Positions 1-11,428 are shown, counted from the stretch's first letter. The stretch is DNA of 64,000 nucleotides from Tenodera sinensis (GCA_030765045.1 CM060964.1:314330628-314394627), one strand, 5' to 3'. Numbers and translations: made by a program. Notes: generated by a model not told the origin, from the letters alone.

Positions 1-762
1 TCAATAAGTATTCAGTTTTCCACCAATTTAACTTTATTACAATGAAGTTATAACACACAAATTAACTTCACATTTTACAAATATTGATATTGTGCGGTCA
101 TGTGACTATTCGAGTCAAGATCTCTGTAATTTCTGTGCAAGTTAAATTCACTGCAACGTCTCTCATAAATATTGCGTAATATTTATAATATGATCGCACA
201 TGGCAAATATCAATGCATGATACTTTACCAAATGTCTTTCAGCAATATAATCCAGTATTATTGATTGCCGATATCTCATTATAATTAGTAACACAAATAT
301 ATGTCCATCTTACATGACATATAAATCAATAGTCCTTATCGGGCTACTTGCTTATTCCTCTTAGTTACATGTCTAGCAACTGCCGCTTCTCAGTTATCTG
401 CTGTTACTGACCATAACATATCGATCGCTGGCTGTTTTTGTTGTTCAAATAGCCTCGGGATACAGATTGCAAAGTATGACCTTGATATACATTATATAGC
501 ACATTTACAGATATTAGGTGCATACAACTTGATATATGAAATATTGATGTAAATTTTCTCATTAATTCACTTGGACATATAATTCCTGCTACAGCTTTAC
601 AATGTACGACTTCCAGTTTATAAATTAAACAAGCAAATGTGTTTTAAATCTGTACATAGGTGTAAAGGGGTAGGATAGATGAAATGATAAGTCACATTAA
701 GTAGTTTGTAAAAGTGAAACAAAGGAAGTGTTCATGTAGAAGGTAACATGGGGAGAAAGAAA
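1..762. other. AT-rich intronic sequence, nothing identified
   Basis: No coding stretch, RNA gene or recognisable repeat is seen. It lies downstream of the last host exon visible in the window, so it is probably intron of the same minus-strand gene. No match to the expected next DDHD2-type exon was found on the minus strand. Confidence 0.5.
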
Positions 763-870
763 AGGTAAAAGCTTAAGAGGTAGAACTGGAACTTAAAAAT
801 TCAATGCCACAACTGGGATTTGAACCACAGTAAGTTTGTTGGCATAAATAAATAATAATTACCAGGTAAA
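763..870 (-). repeat. Deleted copy of the tRNA-headed fold-back repeat
   Basis: It carries the body found in other copies (aaaattcaatgccacaactg followed by gatttgaaccacag) joined directly to the terminal segment (taagtttgttggcataaata). The tRNA-like middle is missing. It looks like an internal deletion of the family seen complete near 28838-29232. Confidence 0.6.
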
Positions 871-1423
871 AGCTGTTAAATAATGAGTGATTACGGAAAA
901 TAATAGTAAACAAAGAAAAGGATAAGATGAGGAAAGAAGAGATAAAGAGAGGGAGATACAGGCAGATAAAGAAATATGGGGATATATAGCAAATGGAAGT
1001 AAAGGATAGAAACTATAAGGAACAATAGCAAAGATGAGCACAATGCAAGCACATTCAATGACAAAATGTAAAGGTATAAAATATATCGCAGAGGGCTATC
1101 CAAGATAAAAGGCTTGGGTCGTCTCAAGTTAAAGCTTAGTCCAAAGCGTATAAGATTAGAACTAAATAAACCACAAATAAATAAAATAATATACATAAAT
1201 AAATCATTCGTTCATATTTAGATACCAATGAATCTACCAACCACAAGCCAGTGACTTTCATTGCCATTTAGTGCAGTATTGTAATGTGCAGTATGATTCT
1301 AATGGTATCATGGCTTGCAAAAACCAGATAAGTGTAAATAATTTTCCTCCAATTAAACCTTTTCCTCAGGCAATTGCTATTGCATTTACAAGTTCTTTCG
1401 CAGCAAATGTTACCAATCCTCTC
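871..1423. other. Purine-rich and AT-rich intronic sequence
   Basis: The plus strand from about 890 to 1040 is purine-rich, so its complement shows open but low-complexity frames rich in Leu, Ser and Phe. Nothing supports a gene. The rest of the stretch is plain AT-rich DNA. Confidence 0.5.
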
Positions 1424-1507
1424 AGGTGATCAGCCTCGCCAAATTCATAAAATTTGAGCTTTCGACCATTTGGTTCTCCATGGCCTTCATCAGGAAGCGG
1501 CTGATCA
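1424..1507 (-). ncRNA. Hammerhead-ribozyme-like motif (degenerate)
   Basis: Read on the minus strand, an 11-bp perfect outer stem (ggtgatcagcc with ggctgatcacc) encloses the core CTGATGA, a 6-bp helix (ggccat with atggtc, loop of 10) and GAAA. A third hairpin follows (gct-c-aaatt, loop ttatg, aattt-ggc). This is the order of a type I hammerhead. Two departures matter: an extra A follows CTGATGA, and the base expected to be U before the cleavage-site nucleotide is G (gcga). Hammerheads are known in Penelope-like elements and retrozymes. This copy is probably a fossil and could be a chance fold. Confidence 0.3.
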
Positions 1508-1764
1508 CCCAAGAAGCAATTATATTAGATTCTATTTCTCCTTTCTGAAATAAAAATGTATATACTCATATCTGAGCAAGATGAAACACATGTTTATCCT
1601 CGAAAGACTTCTCAACTTGAGAAAGTATGTGAAAAGAGTTATTCTGCCAGTAAATTATGTTTAGACCTTGACCACAATTACTGAAATCCAACACAAAAAC
1701 TTAAGAGATGCATATCCTTATAGCAGATTCATTCTTATAGACCTGAATAAAACTAATTACTTAA

Positions 1765-2567
1765 CCCTTCCCGGGCAAAATGCACATATATTCGTGACGC
1801 ATGGTTACGTGTCAGTTTCGCACAAATTCTTTTTATACGTTCGCGTAAGCTACCGTAGCTGGCCTTTACTTCACGTAAATGGTCAACAGATGTCATTAGA
1901 TGAATTTAAGCATGCGTCTGTGCTTAGGTTTGTGTTTTGTTAGTCGCTACAGAATAATACGTCCTGAGCGGGTAATTTTCTGTTGTATTCTATTATTTTG
2001 CTCGTTTTGGTTTGATTTGGAGCATGACGCGTAAGAGACTGTATGGGAAGGATGAAATAAGGGCTTGTATAGAATCTGTGCTCAATGAAACAGATGAAAG
2101 TGACTTTAGTGCATGCGAAAGTGATGAAAATGAAAGTCCTGCAAGTGCGCACAACAGTGATCTATGTAGCAGCAGGTGTTAGGAAAGAAACAATACATTT
2201 TTGTGAAACATGTGATCTGAAACCCTATTTACATCCCGATAACTGCTTTGGAGCATACCATACACAAAAAGACTTCAGTGTCACCCCAATAAGATGTCTA
2301 GGAACTGATGATGCACTCTGCCCTGTAGATATGGCAAAGTTTCAGTTGTTTTGGTACATATGCCACTTTTCATTTAAATAAGTGTAGCCTCAAAAGAAAA
2401 TACCTCTAATAAAAAGCAATGTTATAACTTAATGAACATTTGTGTGCTTGGTTATACGTTTTCAACAATTTAGTACACAAAATAGTATCATATATGCCTT
2501 ATTTTGAATAATATTCATGTTTTAAAATACTTGAGAAAACTAGGAAAATAATTACGCCCAGGAAGGG
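1765..2567 (+). mobile_element. Internally deleted piggyBac-like element
   Basis: The element is 803 bp and flanked on both sides by TTAA (1761-1764 and 2568-2571), the target duplication of piggyBac transposons. Its ends are inverted repeats: ccctTCCCGGGC on the left and, reverse-complemented, ccctTCCTGGGC on the right. The inside keeps only the two extremities of a transposase gene, so it is non-autonomous and MITE-like. Its right edge is 42 bp from the end of the host exon at 2614-2826, on the side of that exon's splice donor. Confidence 0.85.
2024..2381 (+). pseudogene. piggyBac-type transposase remnant (N-terminus joined to C-terminal Cys-rich domain)
   Basis: A reading frame starts at ATG 2024 and encodes about 52 residues beginning MTRKRLYGKDEIRACIE, rich in Asp, Glu and Ser, as expected for the acidic N-terminus of piggyBac transposases. 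It stops at 2180-2182. An overlapping frame then gives RKETIHFCETCDLKPYLHP followed by further Cys and His residues, resembling the C-terminal zinc-binding domain. The whole DDD catalytic core is absent, so no active enzyme can be made. The family call rests mainly on the TTAA ends; the protein match is weaker. Confidence 0.6.
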
Positions 2568-2613
2568 TTAATATAAATCTTCACTTAATTTTCTGTACAA
2601 CATTTTCACTTAC

Positions 2614-2826
2614 AGGTTCCTTTGAGCTCTCTCTAGAACATGTAGCGGTTTCCGTCTCTAATCCCTCCTTCTCTGTTACAGGCTTCTGATGATACAGTAA
2701 ATCAAAGAGTATAAGAGAACCCAAACTGTGCCCTCCAACAGATACTCCACCATGGAAGTTGGGATTGCGTAGACAAAATAAGCTGTACAATCTGTTCAGC
2801 TCTTTACCCACTGTATCTACAATTGT
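2614..2826 (-). CDS. DDHD2-like phospholipase A1 exon with GHSLG nucleophile motif
   Basis: This exon encodes 71 residues starting TIVDTVGKELNRLYSLF and containing GGVSVGGHSLGSLILFDLL. GHSLG is the GxSxG elbow carrying the catalytic serine of intracellular PA-preferring phospholipase A1 enzymes; the form GHSLGSLILFD fits DDHD2 and SEC23IP rather than DDHD1. These proteins act at ER, Golgi and lipid-droplet membranes. The acceptor is tttgttttacag just above 2826 and the donor is GTAAGT starting at 2613. Length is 213 bp, phase 0 on both sides, and it continues the upstream exon ending YCQ. The last 20 residues are acidic and poorly conserved. A read-through frame after the donor stops quickly. 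The remaining lipase, SAM and DDHD parts are beyond the window. Confidence 0.9.
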
Positions 2827-3169
2827 CTGTAAAACAAATTCATTCAAAATAACTATAATAATTATAAAATATATTTATGACAAACACAAATTAAATTAAT
2901 CCTATTAATTTAAAACCTGCTATACTAAAACAGTGCAGCATGCAGATAGCTAATGATTTCAAGCAACTGCATTAATAAAAACCAAGCTATACTTTAAAGA
3001 TATACTTTGTGTATGCAGTAATCATAAAAGCTATTCTGCTCTTCTTAATAAACAGTGTGTCTGGCAAAATGTAAAAATCAAATTCAAGGTAAGGAGACAC
3101 GCAAACTTACAAACAAATGCTGGGCAAAAACTAATTAAAGTAATCTAAGATACATGGTGTACATACGTA

Positions 3170-3265
3170 TCCCAGTCAGAAGAGCGTCGGAATGGAAAAT
3201 CTGTGGTTCAAATCTCGGCTATGACATTGAATTTTACAGTCCTGATTCTACCTCAATTCTACCAA
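3170..3265 (+). repeat. Old tRNA-derived repeat fragment
   Basis: The stretch contains tctgtggttcaaatctcggc, a degraded B-box region, followed by a body resembling ttgaattttacagtcctgat, as in the other tRNA-headed repeats of the window. It is short and diverged. Confidence 0.5.
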
Positions 3266-3389
3266 TTCACAAATTGATTTTAAATCATTCTTTATTTCTA
3301 AATGACTTTGTTTTATATTACTCATGGCATCTTGTTGTGACTATACTATATCAGCCACAGTCTTAATTTTAGGAATAACAATTTGTTCT

Positions 3390-4196
3390 AAATTTACCAT
3401 TTTAACTATGATGGATAATAATTTAGAATTTAATAGTTATTTGTTTAATTTAAATTTACATGGAACTAAACATGACATTAAATCATATTCAAAATTACAA
3501 GAGAAGAAAAGACATATTCTTGCAGACATTAGTTTTTGAATATTTGTTTAAAAAGAAAAGTAACCCCTGTTTTTGTTAGAAGAAATGTTAAATTAGATAA
3601 TAATAGTATTCACCAAAAGGCAGCAGAAAAGAAAGTTATTGAAGTTGAAAGAAGTTTGCCTTTTAAAAAAATTAAATAATATTGAACTTAGGTTATATGA
3701 CTTACATTTAAAATTAACACGTATTTTAGGTAACTTAATTTGGGTTAATTTAGAATCAAAATTGTTTGAGTATCTAAATTTTAGCATGAAAAGAAAATCT
3801 AAGAGGTTAAAAAACAAGTTAAACAGATTGTGCCAAAAGCAACAGAAATTGAATATAAAGAAACCAAATAATCAAACAAATAATGTAATTAATTTATCAA
3901 ATTGTAACTTTAATGAGAAAGAAATAAATTTTCTAAATAAATGTATGAAAACTTGCATAAGTATTTCAAAAAACACATGATTTTGTTGCATATATTGAAA
4001 TTGCCAGTCAAGATTTAAATGACACTAATAAATCTGATTAAAATGAAATGCACTAAAATTTTGAAAGACATTAATAAAAATCATCCTTAAAGTAATTATA
4101 ATAATCAGACTATTAAATCATTGAATGAAGAGGATGTAATTTATACTAAAGCTGACAAGGCAATAAAATTGTAATTTTAGATCAATCTGATTATAT
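3390..4196 (+). pseudogene. Penelope-like element, N-terminal part (split by LINE)
   Basis: Several plus-strand frames are rich in Lys, Asn and Leu and encode stretches such as LRLYDLHLKLTRILGNLIW. They end with an approximate KADKGNKIVILDQSDYI sequence around 4150-4196, broken by a one-base shift; this is the conserved motif ahead of the RT domain in Penelope-like elements. The frame resumes as DYINRVELF at 8321 after a 4.1 kb insertion. The 5' boundary is uncertain. Frameshifts make this a dead copy. Confidence 0.7.
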
Positions 4197-7100
4197 TGTT
4201 CTTGTTTGTTGTTTTCTAGTGCCTTGCATCTGGCAATGAAGTCATTAGCATTCGTGCTTTCCAATACTTTTGAACTGTAGTTTCTTCTGATCTTAATGCC
4301 TCACAGGTCTTCGTGGTCTTCGTTCATTTCTACTGGATCGCTACACAGGACACATATTGGTGAAGCTGAGATACCTATTCTGTAGAGATGACTTGCTAAG
4401 CAATCGTGATTTGTCAATAGTAGGAAGGCTGCAACTGCTGTTTTCCTTGGTCTCTAGGGGATTATATCTGGGTTGGAAAGTAGTGTAGTCCATTTTTTAT
4501 CTTTGGCATTTGTTTCTATTTCTTGTAGGTATGAATGAGAAAATTTTTTAATGATCAAGCGTTTTATTGAGGAATATGAGAAATTGAATTTAGACTTTTG
4601 TTTTACTGTTGTGTCTTTCTTTGGGTCTGCAGCTTCATTCCCTATGACTCCACAGTGTGCTGGAATCCATTGGAGATGAACAGTCTTAATAACTTTTTGG
4701 AGTTGTGTTAACATTTTGTAGTATTCTCTAATTTTTGTTGACTTCTTTGTAGTATTTGAACATATTCCCTGAATTGCAGTTTTAGAATCTGAAAGAATTA
4801 CTGCCTTGTTAAATTTATTTAAGAGAAGATTTAATAATTGTCAGACAGCAATGTGTATAGCCTCTATTTCTCCGTCATAATTGTTGTGTCTCTGCCAACA
4901 GAATGATAAAAGGAAAAATGTGAACACGTAACTCCAGCTCCAGTAAGGTTTTCCGTGGAGGATCCATCAGTATATATGTGCAGCCATTCTTCTGTGGGAT
5001 ATCTAGTATTGATTGTTTCCAGTGCTAGAAGTTTTTGTATTTCTTTTGGTGTGTCTGAGTTAATTATTTCCTCTATTAATTCCAAATTGAAGGTAGGTTG
5101 CAATAATTCCAATGGATTTTCTCTTATAAGTAGATTTTCTCTGGTGTTAGGAATGTTCAATTTGGATTTAATCTGTGTTACCTTTTCTAGGAAACAACTA
5201 TGAGTTTTAAAGATTGAAGGGGGGAGGTTCTCTTCTGTCCATTTAGAGTTTGGCAGTCGTAACATTTTCTCGTGTTGGAGCAATGCTTGTTCTTCTATTT
5301 TTGTTGTTATTGATGGGGTCCATGTTAAGGCAAGCATGGCATCAATAGGTGTGGATTTAACTGCTCCAGTGATTAGGTGAAGAGCCTGATTTTGTATTTG
5401 TTCAAGTTTATTGATGTTAGCATTTGCTGTTGTTATTAAAACTTCAGAACAGTACAAGAGGTTTGGTTTAACATACATTTTGTATGTTGTGTTAAGGACT
5501 CTCCTTGAGCAGCCCCATTTAGCACCAGCTAACCTTTTCAGGATTTGCAATTTCTTTTCAACCTTTTCTGAGATGTTTGTTATATGTTTTTTCCAACTTA
5601 GCTTTCTGTCAAAAGTGATGCCTAAGTATTTGGCATCATCAACTGCTTTGAGTGGTTTACCATTATAATTTATGTTAATATTAACTGGTTTGTATTTTAG
5701 TGTAAATAATTCATAATTTGTTTTTTCCACATTGATAGTCATGAGGTTTATGGAGCTCCATTCATGTACTTTGTTTAGGGCTGCTTCTATTCTGTCTTTA
5801 ATTAATTCAGGTTTTTTTGGAGAGCCTGAAGTCCAAATGACTACATCGTCAGCAAATAAAGCAATTTTGGTTTCTAAAGTTTTTATTATTGATGGAAGGT
5901 CATTTATATATATATATATATGTGTTAAAGAGTGTTGTGCTCAGAACAGCACCTTGTGGAAGTCCTCGGTGTGTTTGTTTTTATTTGGAAATGTATGTAT
6001 TATATTTTGTGGCACAAAATCTTTGTGAAATAAACTGAGTTATCCATTTAAGCATGTTACTTTTCACACCTACTGATTGCAACTTCTCAATTAATTTGTT
6101 TCTCCAGACTGAGTCATATGCTGATTTAAAATCAATGAATACTGCTAAGGTATCCTCCTTTCTATTGACAGCTTCCTTGATGTCTTGTCTTAGTAGGAGT
6201 ACATTTTCACTTGTACTATGATTCTGTCTGAAGCCGGTCTGTGAACTATTAATTAAGTTGTAATCACTTTTGCAATAACACTGGTCAAAGATATTGGTCT
6301 GAAACTATTAATATTGTTTGAGGGTTTGTTTTTCTTTAAAATCGGGATGATAATGGCTTTTTTCCAGTCGGAAGGTACAGTCATTCTCCAACACGTGTTA
6401 TACAGTTTAAGTAGGATTTCTTTTCCTTTCCTGCCAAGGTGTTTAATAAACTCTGGGTGGATCTTGTCAGGTCCTGGAGATTTTTTGCTCTGTAATTGTT
6501 CTATTGCTAAATCCAGTTCTGTTTCGTTAAAATCCTGAATAAAAATGTCATTTCGTATATCTTTTGGCTTATTAGTTTCTCTGATAGTTTTTTGGATAGC
6601 TTTATCTTGTTTTTTATATGCTTGGGGTATTCTTTGTGACTGAGCATAAAACTTGTTAAGGGATTCTGCTATTTCCCTATCTGTAGTTAAGCTTTTGTTA
6701 TTATGTTTTAATGGTTCAGTTGTATTTTTTGGTAATTTTGTTTTATTAAGGAATTTGTATATTTTATTTCCATCTTTCCTATAGTCCATATATTCTACAA
6801 AATTTGTGAAACTGACCTTCTTTGCTGTAATTAATTCTTTCTTAAAAATGGCTGCTTTTTTTCTCCAGTTTTGTACATCTTCTGGATACTTGGTTCTTTC
6901 GGCTTTGACTCTTGCTATATTTCTTTCATGTTTTAACTTAAAGATGGAGACCAAAAGTAGCTATATTTCTTTAACTTTCCTTTGGGGATATGTGTTTTGG
7001 CTGCTGTCAATAATATTTCACATATTTTTTTATTCATTTCATCTGTTGACTTGAACTCTGACTCTAACAGTATATTACACTTTCCTTCTATCTCATTTTG

Positions 7101-8318
7101 GAAACTGGACCAATCTGCTTTTTTAAAATTCCAAGAATTTTTAATTTTTGGTTTGTTACTTTTATTTATTAGACGTCTTATGGAGTTTATGGTGATTCTG
7201 TGGCCTGAACCTGGGTCTTCTATTATTTCTCTTTTTGTATTGTCAATTATGTCAGATGACACCACCAGAAGATCAGGATTTGTACCTGAACCATTATAAT
7301 GAGGTTAAGTGGGTGGATCATTTGGATTAAATTTTAATTCCATTGTTGATGAGTTTAATAGGTCTTCTAGGACTCTTCCTGCTGAATTTATATCTCTGTA
7401 GCCCCACCTAGGGGAGTGTGCATTAAAATCACCTATTAAAATACTTTTGGGTTCTATGGGAATAGAATTTAGATCTAGTGTATTGTCTGGAGGATTGTAG
7501 ATATAAATTCTATAGTGATAGTTACTTTTCCATACTTCAATTTTAACTATTTCTGATTTATCTTATTCTTCCATTGTTTTTTGGATTTGGATAGTAGCTT
7601 TCATATTTCTTTTAATTCCTGCAAGAATACCACTTGCTATTTGACGAGCCTTTGGAAGGGTATGTGTAGTGTACTGATCCATTTCAAAGTATATTTCCTG
7701 TTCTTCTGATATATTGGCTTCTTGTACTGTGAAAACATCTATATCTTGGTCTTTTAATATTTTCATTAGCTCTTGTTTTTTAGGCTGGGACATGCCTCCT
7801 GCATTCCATTGTAGAATTCTTAAAATATTGGAATTGTTGTGATGAAATTTTCCTATCGATGTCCCCACCCGGAGATCCAATTGGGGGAGTTTTAACTCCG
7901 GAATGTTTATCTTTAGGACTCATACTCATGTATGTGGCTTTCATGTAACTGTTTTCTTAACGGGCACCAGTTTTACAATGTGGCAGTTACATCACCCAAC
8001 TTAAACCCCCATTTTGCTAGGGGGATCACACCTATCGTTAGTCAACGGGTCCATCGGACCTAGCCGGGAGGACTAAATAGGTGGTATTTAGATCCACTGA
8101 CCTTCCCCTCATGTGCCTTTGAGGGACGCTGTTGTGCTGTGATAGGCCAGCACATAGGTAAATGGCATTTCCTCCATTTTAGATGAAACAGTTATACCAC
8201 TGTGATTCAGTCCCCAGAGCCTCATCTGTTAAAAGCAGGGTGCACCACGGGCAGGATGAGGATGGGAACTGGGTAGGAGAGGCTATATAGGAGGTGCATC
8301 ACTACCCCTTACACCCTA
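4197..8318 (-). mobile_element. I/Jockey-type LINE inserted in a Penelope-like element
   Basis: This is a 4.1 kb non-LTR retrotransposon in minus orientation. It is flanked by a perfect 10-bp target duplication, ctgattatat, at 4187-4196 and 8319-8328. Removing it restores the Penelope-like reading frame (DQSDYI then NRVELF). The 3' end lies at 4197 and is rich in AAC/AAA. About 400 bp ahead of the endonuclease frame looks like 5' untranslated sequence. No separate gag-like ORF1 was recognised, so it may be 5' truncated. Confidence 0.85.
4454..7880 (-). pseudogene. LINE polyprotein remnant: endonuclease, reverse transcriptase, RNase H
   Basis: Domains run in order on the minus strand. An AP-type endonuclease begins near 7880 (ILQWNAGGMSQPKKQELM, later GDFNAHSPRWGYRD near 7430). 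The RT follows (KKSPGPDKIHPEFIKHLG, FRPISLTSVIAKV, GLPQGAVLS, and the catalytic FADD near 5850). The thumb includes YLGITFDRKLSWKKHI. RNase H shows LHIYTDGSS near 4960 and LQWIPAHCGVIGNEAAD near 4650. Catalytic motifs survive, but several frameshifts, stops and a small (TA)n expansion near 5910 split the frame. The domain order fits I or Jockey-related clades. It is a recent but broken copy. Confidence 0.85.
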
Positions 8319-9860
8319 CTGATTATATAAATAGAGTAGAACTTTTTCTTGAAAGTGAAGATTACTTAAAAATTGATAATGATCCTTTAAAATCATGCAT
8401 TTCAACTTTTAATAAAACTCTCAACGAAGTGAAAATGATACCTAAAAAAGAAAAAAGTATTTTAAAAGTTAATAATCCAGTTTTACCTTGATTATGTGCA
8501 CTTCCTAAAATTCACAAACCAGGAAATAAAATGAGACCAATTATAAATTGTATAAATTCACCTACGTATAATTTAGCTAAATGGTTAACTAAAAAATTCA
8601 GTACCTTTGATCAATTTGAAAGCTTAAGTATTACAAATTCTTTTGAATTAGCAGAAAAGATTAGCAACATAGTATCGTCTCATAACGATAAACTCATTTC
8701 TTTTGATGTAACTGCTTTATTTCCTAGTACTCCTAGAAAAAAGCTTTTGATTTTTTTAAAAAAATGGTTAAATTCTTTAGAATTTAACACAGATTTAATA
8801 GATGATTTTGTAAAACTTACAAATCTTTGTTTAGATCAAAATTTCTTTAGTTTCAATAGTAATTTTTTTCAACAAAATTCCGGCTTGGCAATGGCTAGCC
8901 CACTTTCGCCATTTCTTGCTAATCTTTTCATGAGCTTTTATGAAACTCAAATTATAAAATCATTCCCTCTAATTTTTAAAATATGGTATAGATATGTGGA
9001 TGACATTTTGCTGTTGTCCCTAAAAAACAGATAAATGATGCTTTAAAACTTTTAAATTTACAAGATAAAGCTATACAATTCACTTTGGAAACCGAAAATA
9101 ATGGATGCCTTCCGTTCCTGGACTTAAAAATTAAAAGACATAACAATAAATTGAATTTTGGTATTTACAGAAAATCTACTCACACTGATAATTACATAAA
9201 AAATAAAAGTTTTAATCCTTTTGCACATAAATGTGCTGTTTTCAATAGTTTAATTTATAGGTTAATAAATATACCCCTTAATAAAGAAGAATTTGACACG
9301 GAATATAAACACATTATTAACACTCTAGTAATTAATGGTTTTAATACAGATTTTATACATAAAAAGATAGAAAAATTTAAGTATCAAAAAGCTGTTAAAG
9401 AAGTTTCTACCCTCAAAAAACATAAGATTTTTAAAGAATATGGAATAAATTTGGCCCCTCAAAATAAATTTAATATACAAAATGTACTACATTTTTCTAA
9501 AAAAGATAAAATACCAAATTATAAAAAAATCTGGCATTTATCAATTTAGCTGTTTGGATTGTGATAAGGTTTATTTATATTGGTAAAACTAAATGTCATT
9601 TAGAAACCAGAATAAAAGAGCATTTTAGAAATATTAAATATAAACCAACTGAGAAATCAGCTGTGGCAGATCATTTTTGGTCATTTAATCATGAAATTAA
9701 TCCAGGACTTAAACTATTAAAACAATTAAGTGGACCTATAGATTTAATGGTTTGGGAAAAAATTATTTTAAAAAACAGGAACCGTGTTATGAATTTCAAA
9801 ACACCTTCTATAGATTGCATTTATAAATTTTTGTTTTCAGAGATTGGTAATTAAAATGAG
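8319..9860 (+). pseudogene. Penelope-like element: reverse transcriptase and GIY-YIG endonuclease
   Basis: This is the downstream part of the element interrupted at 4196. The RT shows ALPKIHKPGNKMRPI, FDVTALFPS, NSGLAMASPLSPFLANLF and the catalytic YRYVDDILL near 8990. A C-terminal endonuclease follows with FIYIGKTKCHLETRIKEHF near 9570 and a Glu-containing VWEKIILKNR region. This RT plus GIY-YIG pairing defines endonuclease-bearing Penelope-like elements. An in-frame stop near 8490, a shift near 9030 and one near 9550 disable it. A related C-terminal fragment on the minus strand is at 36455-36950. Confidence 0.88.
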
Positions 9861-9930
9861 CATCAGTATCTATGTTTTTTGTTTTCAGAGAAAAATGAAG
9901 ATCTATAGCTTTGGTAACAAATTTGTTTGT

Positions 9931-10047
9931 ATAGCTTAGAGAATGAGTTGGAGTCAACTTGAAACGTGAGTCAGTTTTGCAAAAAGAACTTGCAACATTA
10001 CTAAGTGAAGTGAAGTTTTTAGTTTCTAATTTGTTCTTACTTTAGAA
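9931..10047 (-). repeat. Half copy of the hairpin MITE
   Basis: It matches one arm plus the loop of the complete hairpin element at 63501-63697, including cttgcaacattactaag and gtttctaatttgttcttact near the end. The other arm is missing. It abuts the LTR-element remnant that follows. Confidence 0.7.
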
Positions 10048-11150
10048 TTTGTTCTACAGTTTCACTCATAATTCCTTTCTTCACTACTTCAATTTCTTTT
10101 CTTAATTCCTCAGTTATTTCTACTTTTATATTGGTAATCTTACAGTCTAAATTTGTTTTACACTCTGTTATTTCATCCCTACATCTACCAATTTCTCCCT
10201 CTAATACAATCTTGTTCTCTTTCATTTCCATTCCTAATTTTCCCATGTATCTCCTATGGTTTCCGCGGCCCAAATGACCCAGTTGTTGACAGGCCCTTAA
10301 ACTCCACACTCCACTCCACTCCTATGGTTTCTATCCTAGCTTCTAAAACTTCCGTTGTTTCATTTATGTTTTTATGTACTAATTTCAAATTACTTTCCAT
10401 TACTTTCATGTTTTCCTTGCATTCCTGCCTTCCTAATTCTATTCTCCTCCCCAAATCTAGCTCTAATTCTTTCCTATTACATTCTATTTTCTGCTCTAAG
10501 TCCGGTCTTACTTCCTCCATTTTCTGACCTATTTCTTATTTATTCTGTTCTAGTCCTTCAAACATGATCATCATTAATCTTTGGTCTTTCCTTATCACTG
10601 CTACTTCTTCCTCATTTTCTGTTTCTGTCCTTTCCTTTTTGCCACATGTTCATTTTTTGATTTGATTTAGTTAGGCTTAAAAGTCCTACTTTCTTACCAC
10701 TTCTCAACAACATGCAACAATAAAGTAAATATTAAATAAAAATTTTTGGTCCTACTTTTTTCGTTGGTTTATTTCCTTACGTCGATTACCTCAGCGGCAG
10801 ATTTCACGTGGCATCCCTTGGTGTTTCACGCATCAGTGAATAGGTGTCTCTTGTTGTTTCTAGCTTCGGTGATTTGTTTAATGGCGTCTCTTGAAGTTCC
10901 ATGCATGTCCATTTTTCATTGTCTTTTATTTCACCCTTATTTGAGCCATGCATTTGGGCAAGCCATTTGGTACGGTTTTTTTTTCATTAAAGTATGTTGA
11001 TGGTGCTGAGTTTTTGACTCTTTCGTTATCTCAGGTCGTGGTACAGAGTGAAATAATGTGGACACAGGATATAACTTTTTCACATTTTATTTGCACCTTT
11101 TTCGTTGAATATTACACGCACGACACTTTAGTTAACATTCCTTACACATG
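10047..11150 (-). mobile_element. LTR-retrotransposon remnant: gag coiled coil, leader, PBS, part of LTR
   Basis: Minus-strand frames from about 10540 down to 10047 encode LKLVHKNINET, GEIGRCRDEITECKT and EITEELRKEIEVVKK, close to the gag coiled coil of the full element at 37979. The order is consistent: a putative primer-binding site tggcttgcccaa at 10965-10954, then a leader, then gag. The LTR end reads accgtacca at 10968, as in the young element. Shifts and stops break the frame and everything after the gag coiled coil is lost. The far LTR border is not visible. Confidence 0.7.
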
Positions 11151-11213
11151 AACCGACTTCCTCTATGGCTTCTTCGCCTTACTTGTCGTTTTAAATCACA
11201 CTTTTAGCGTCTA

Positions 11214-11414
11214 CCACCTAGGCGGCCCGGGTTCGATCCCAGGGACCTGCATGTGGTATTCGTGGTGGACGAAGCGGCGTCAGGGCGGGTTTTCTCCGGG
11301 TACTCCGGTTTCCCCCGCCATCTCATTCCACCGGTGCTCCATCTTCATGTATCATCAGTGTCACCGCCTGTGGTGCCGTAGTAGTAAAAGCGGGCGTTAA
11401 ACACTACAACAACA
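11214..11414 (+). mobile_element. SINE (family A), 5' truncated
   Basis: A 201-bp insertion is flanked by a 14-bp target duplication, acttttagcgtcta, at 11200-11213 and 11415-11428. It keeps a B-box (gggttcgatccc), then a GC-rich central block (ggttttctccgggtactccg), then ccatctcattccaccgg, and ends in an (AAC) tail. The A-box part of the tRNA head is missing. Related copies are at 20718-20980 and 32469-32890. Confidence 0.85.
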
Positions 11415-11428
11415 ACTTTTAGCGTCTA

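Noticed and set aside
10746..11151. Membrane-like small ORFs on the plus strand
   Set aside because: They lie antisense to the leader and LTR of the minus-strand retroelement remnant; hydrophobicity reflects base composition.
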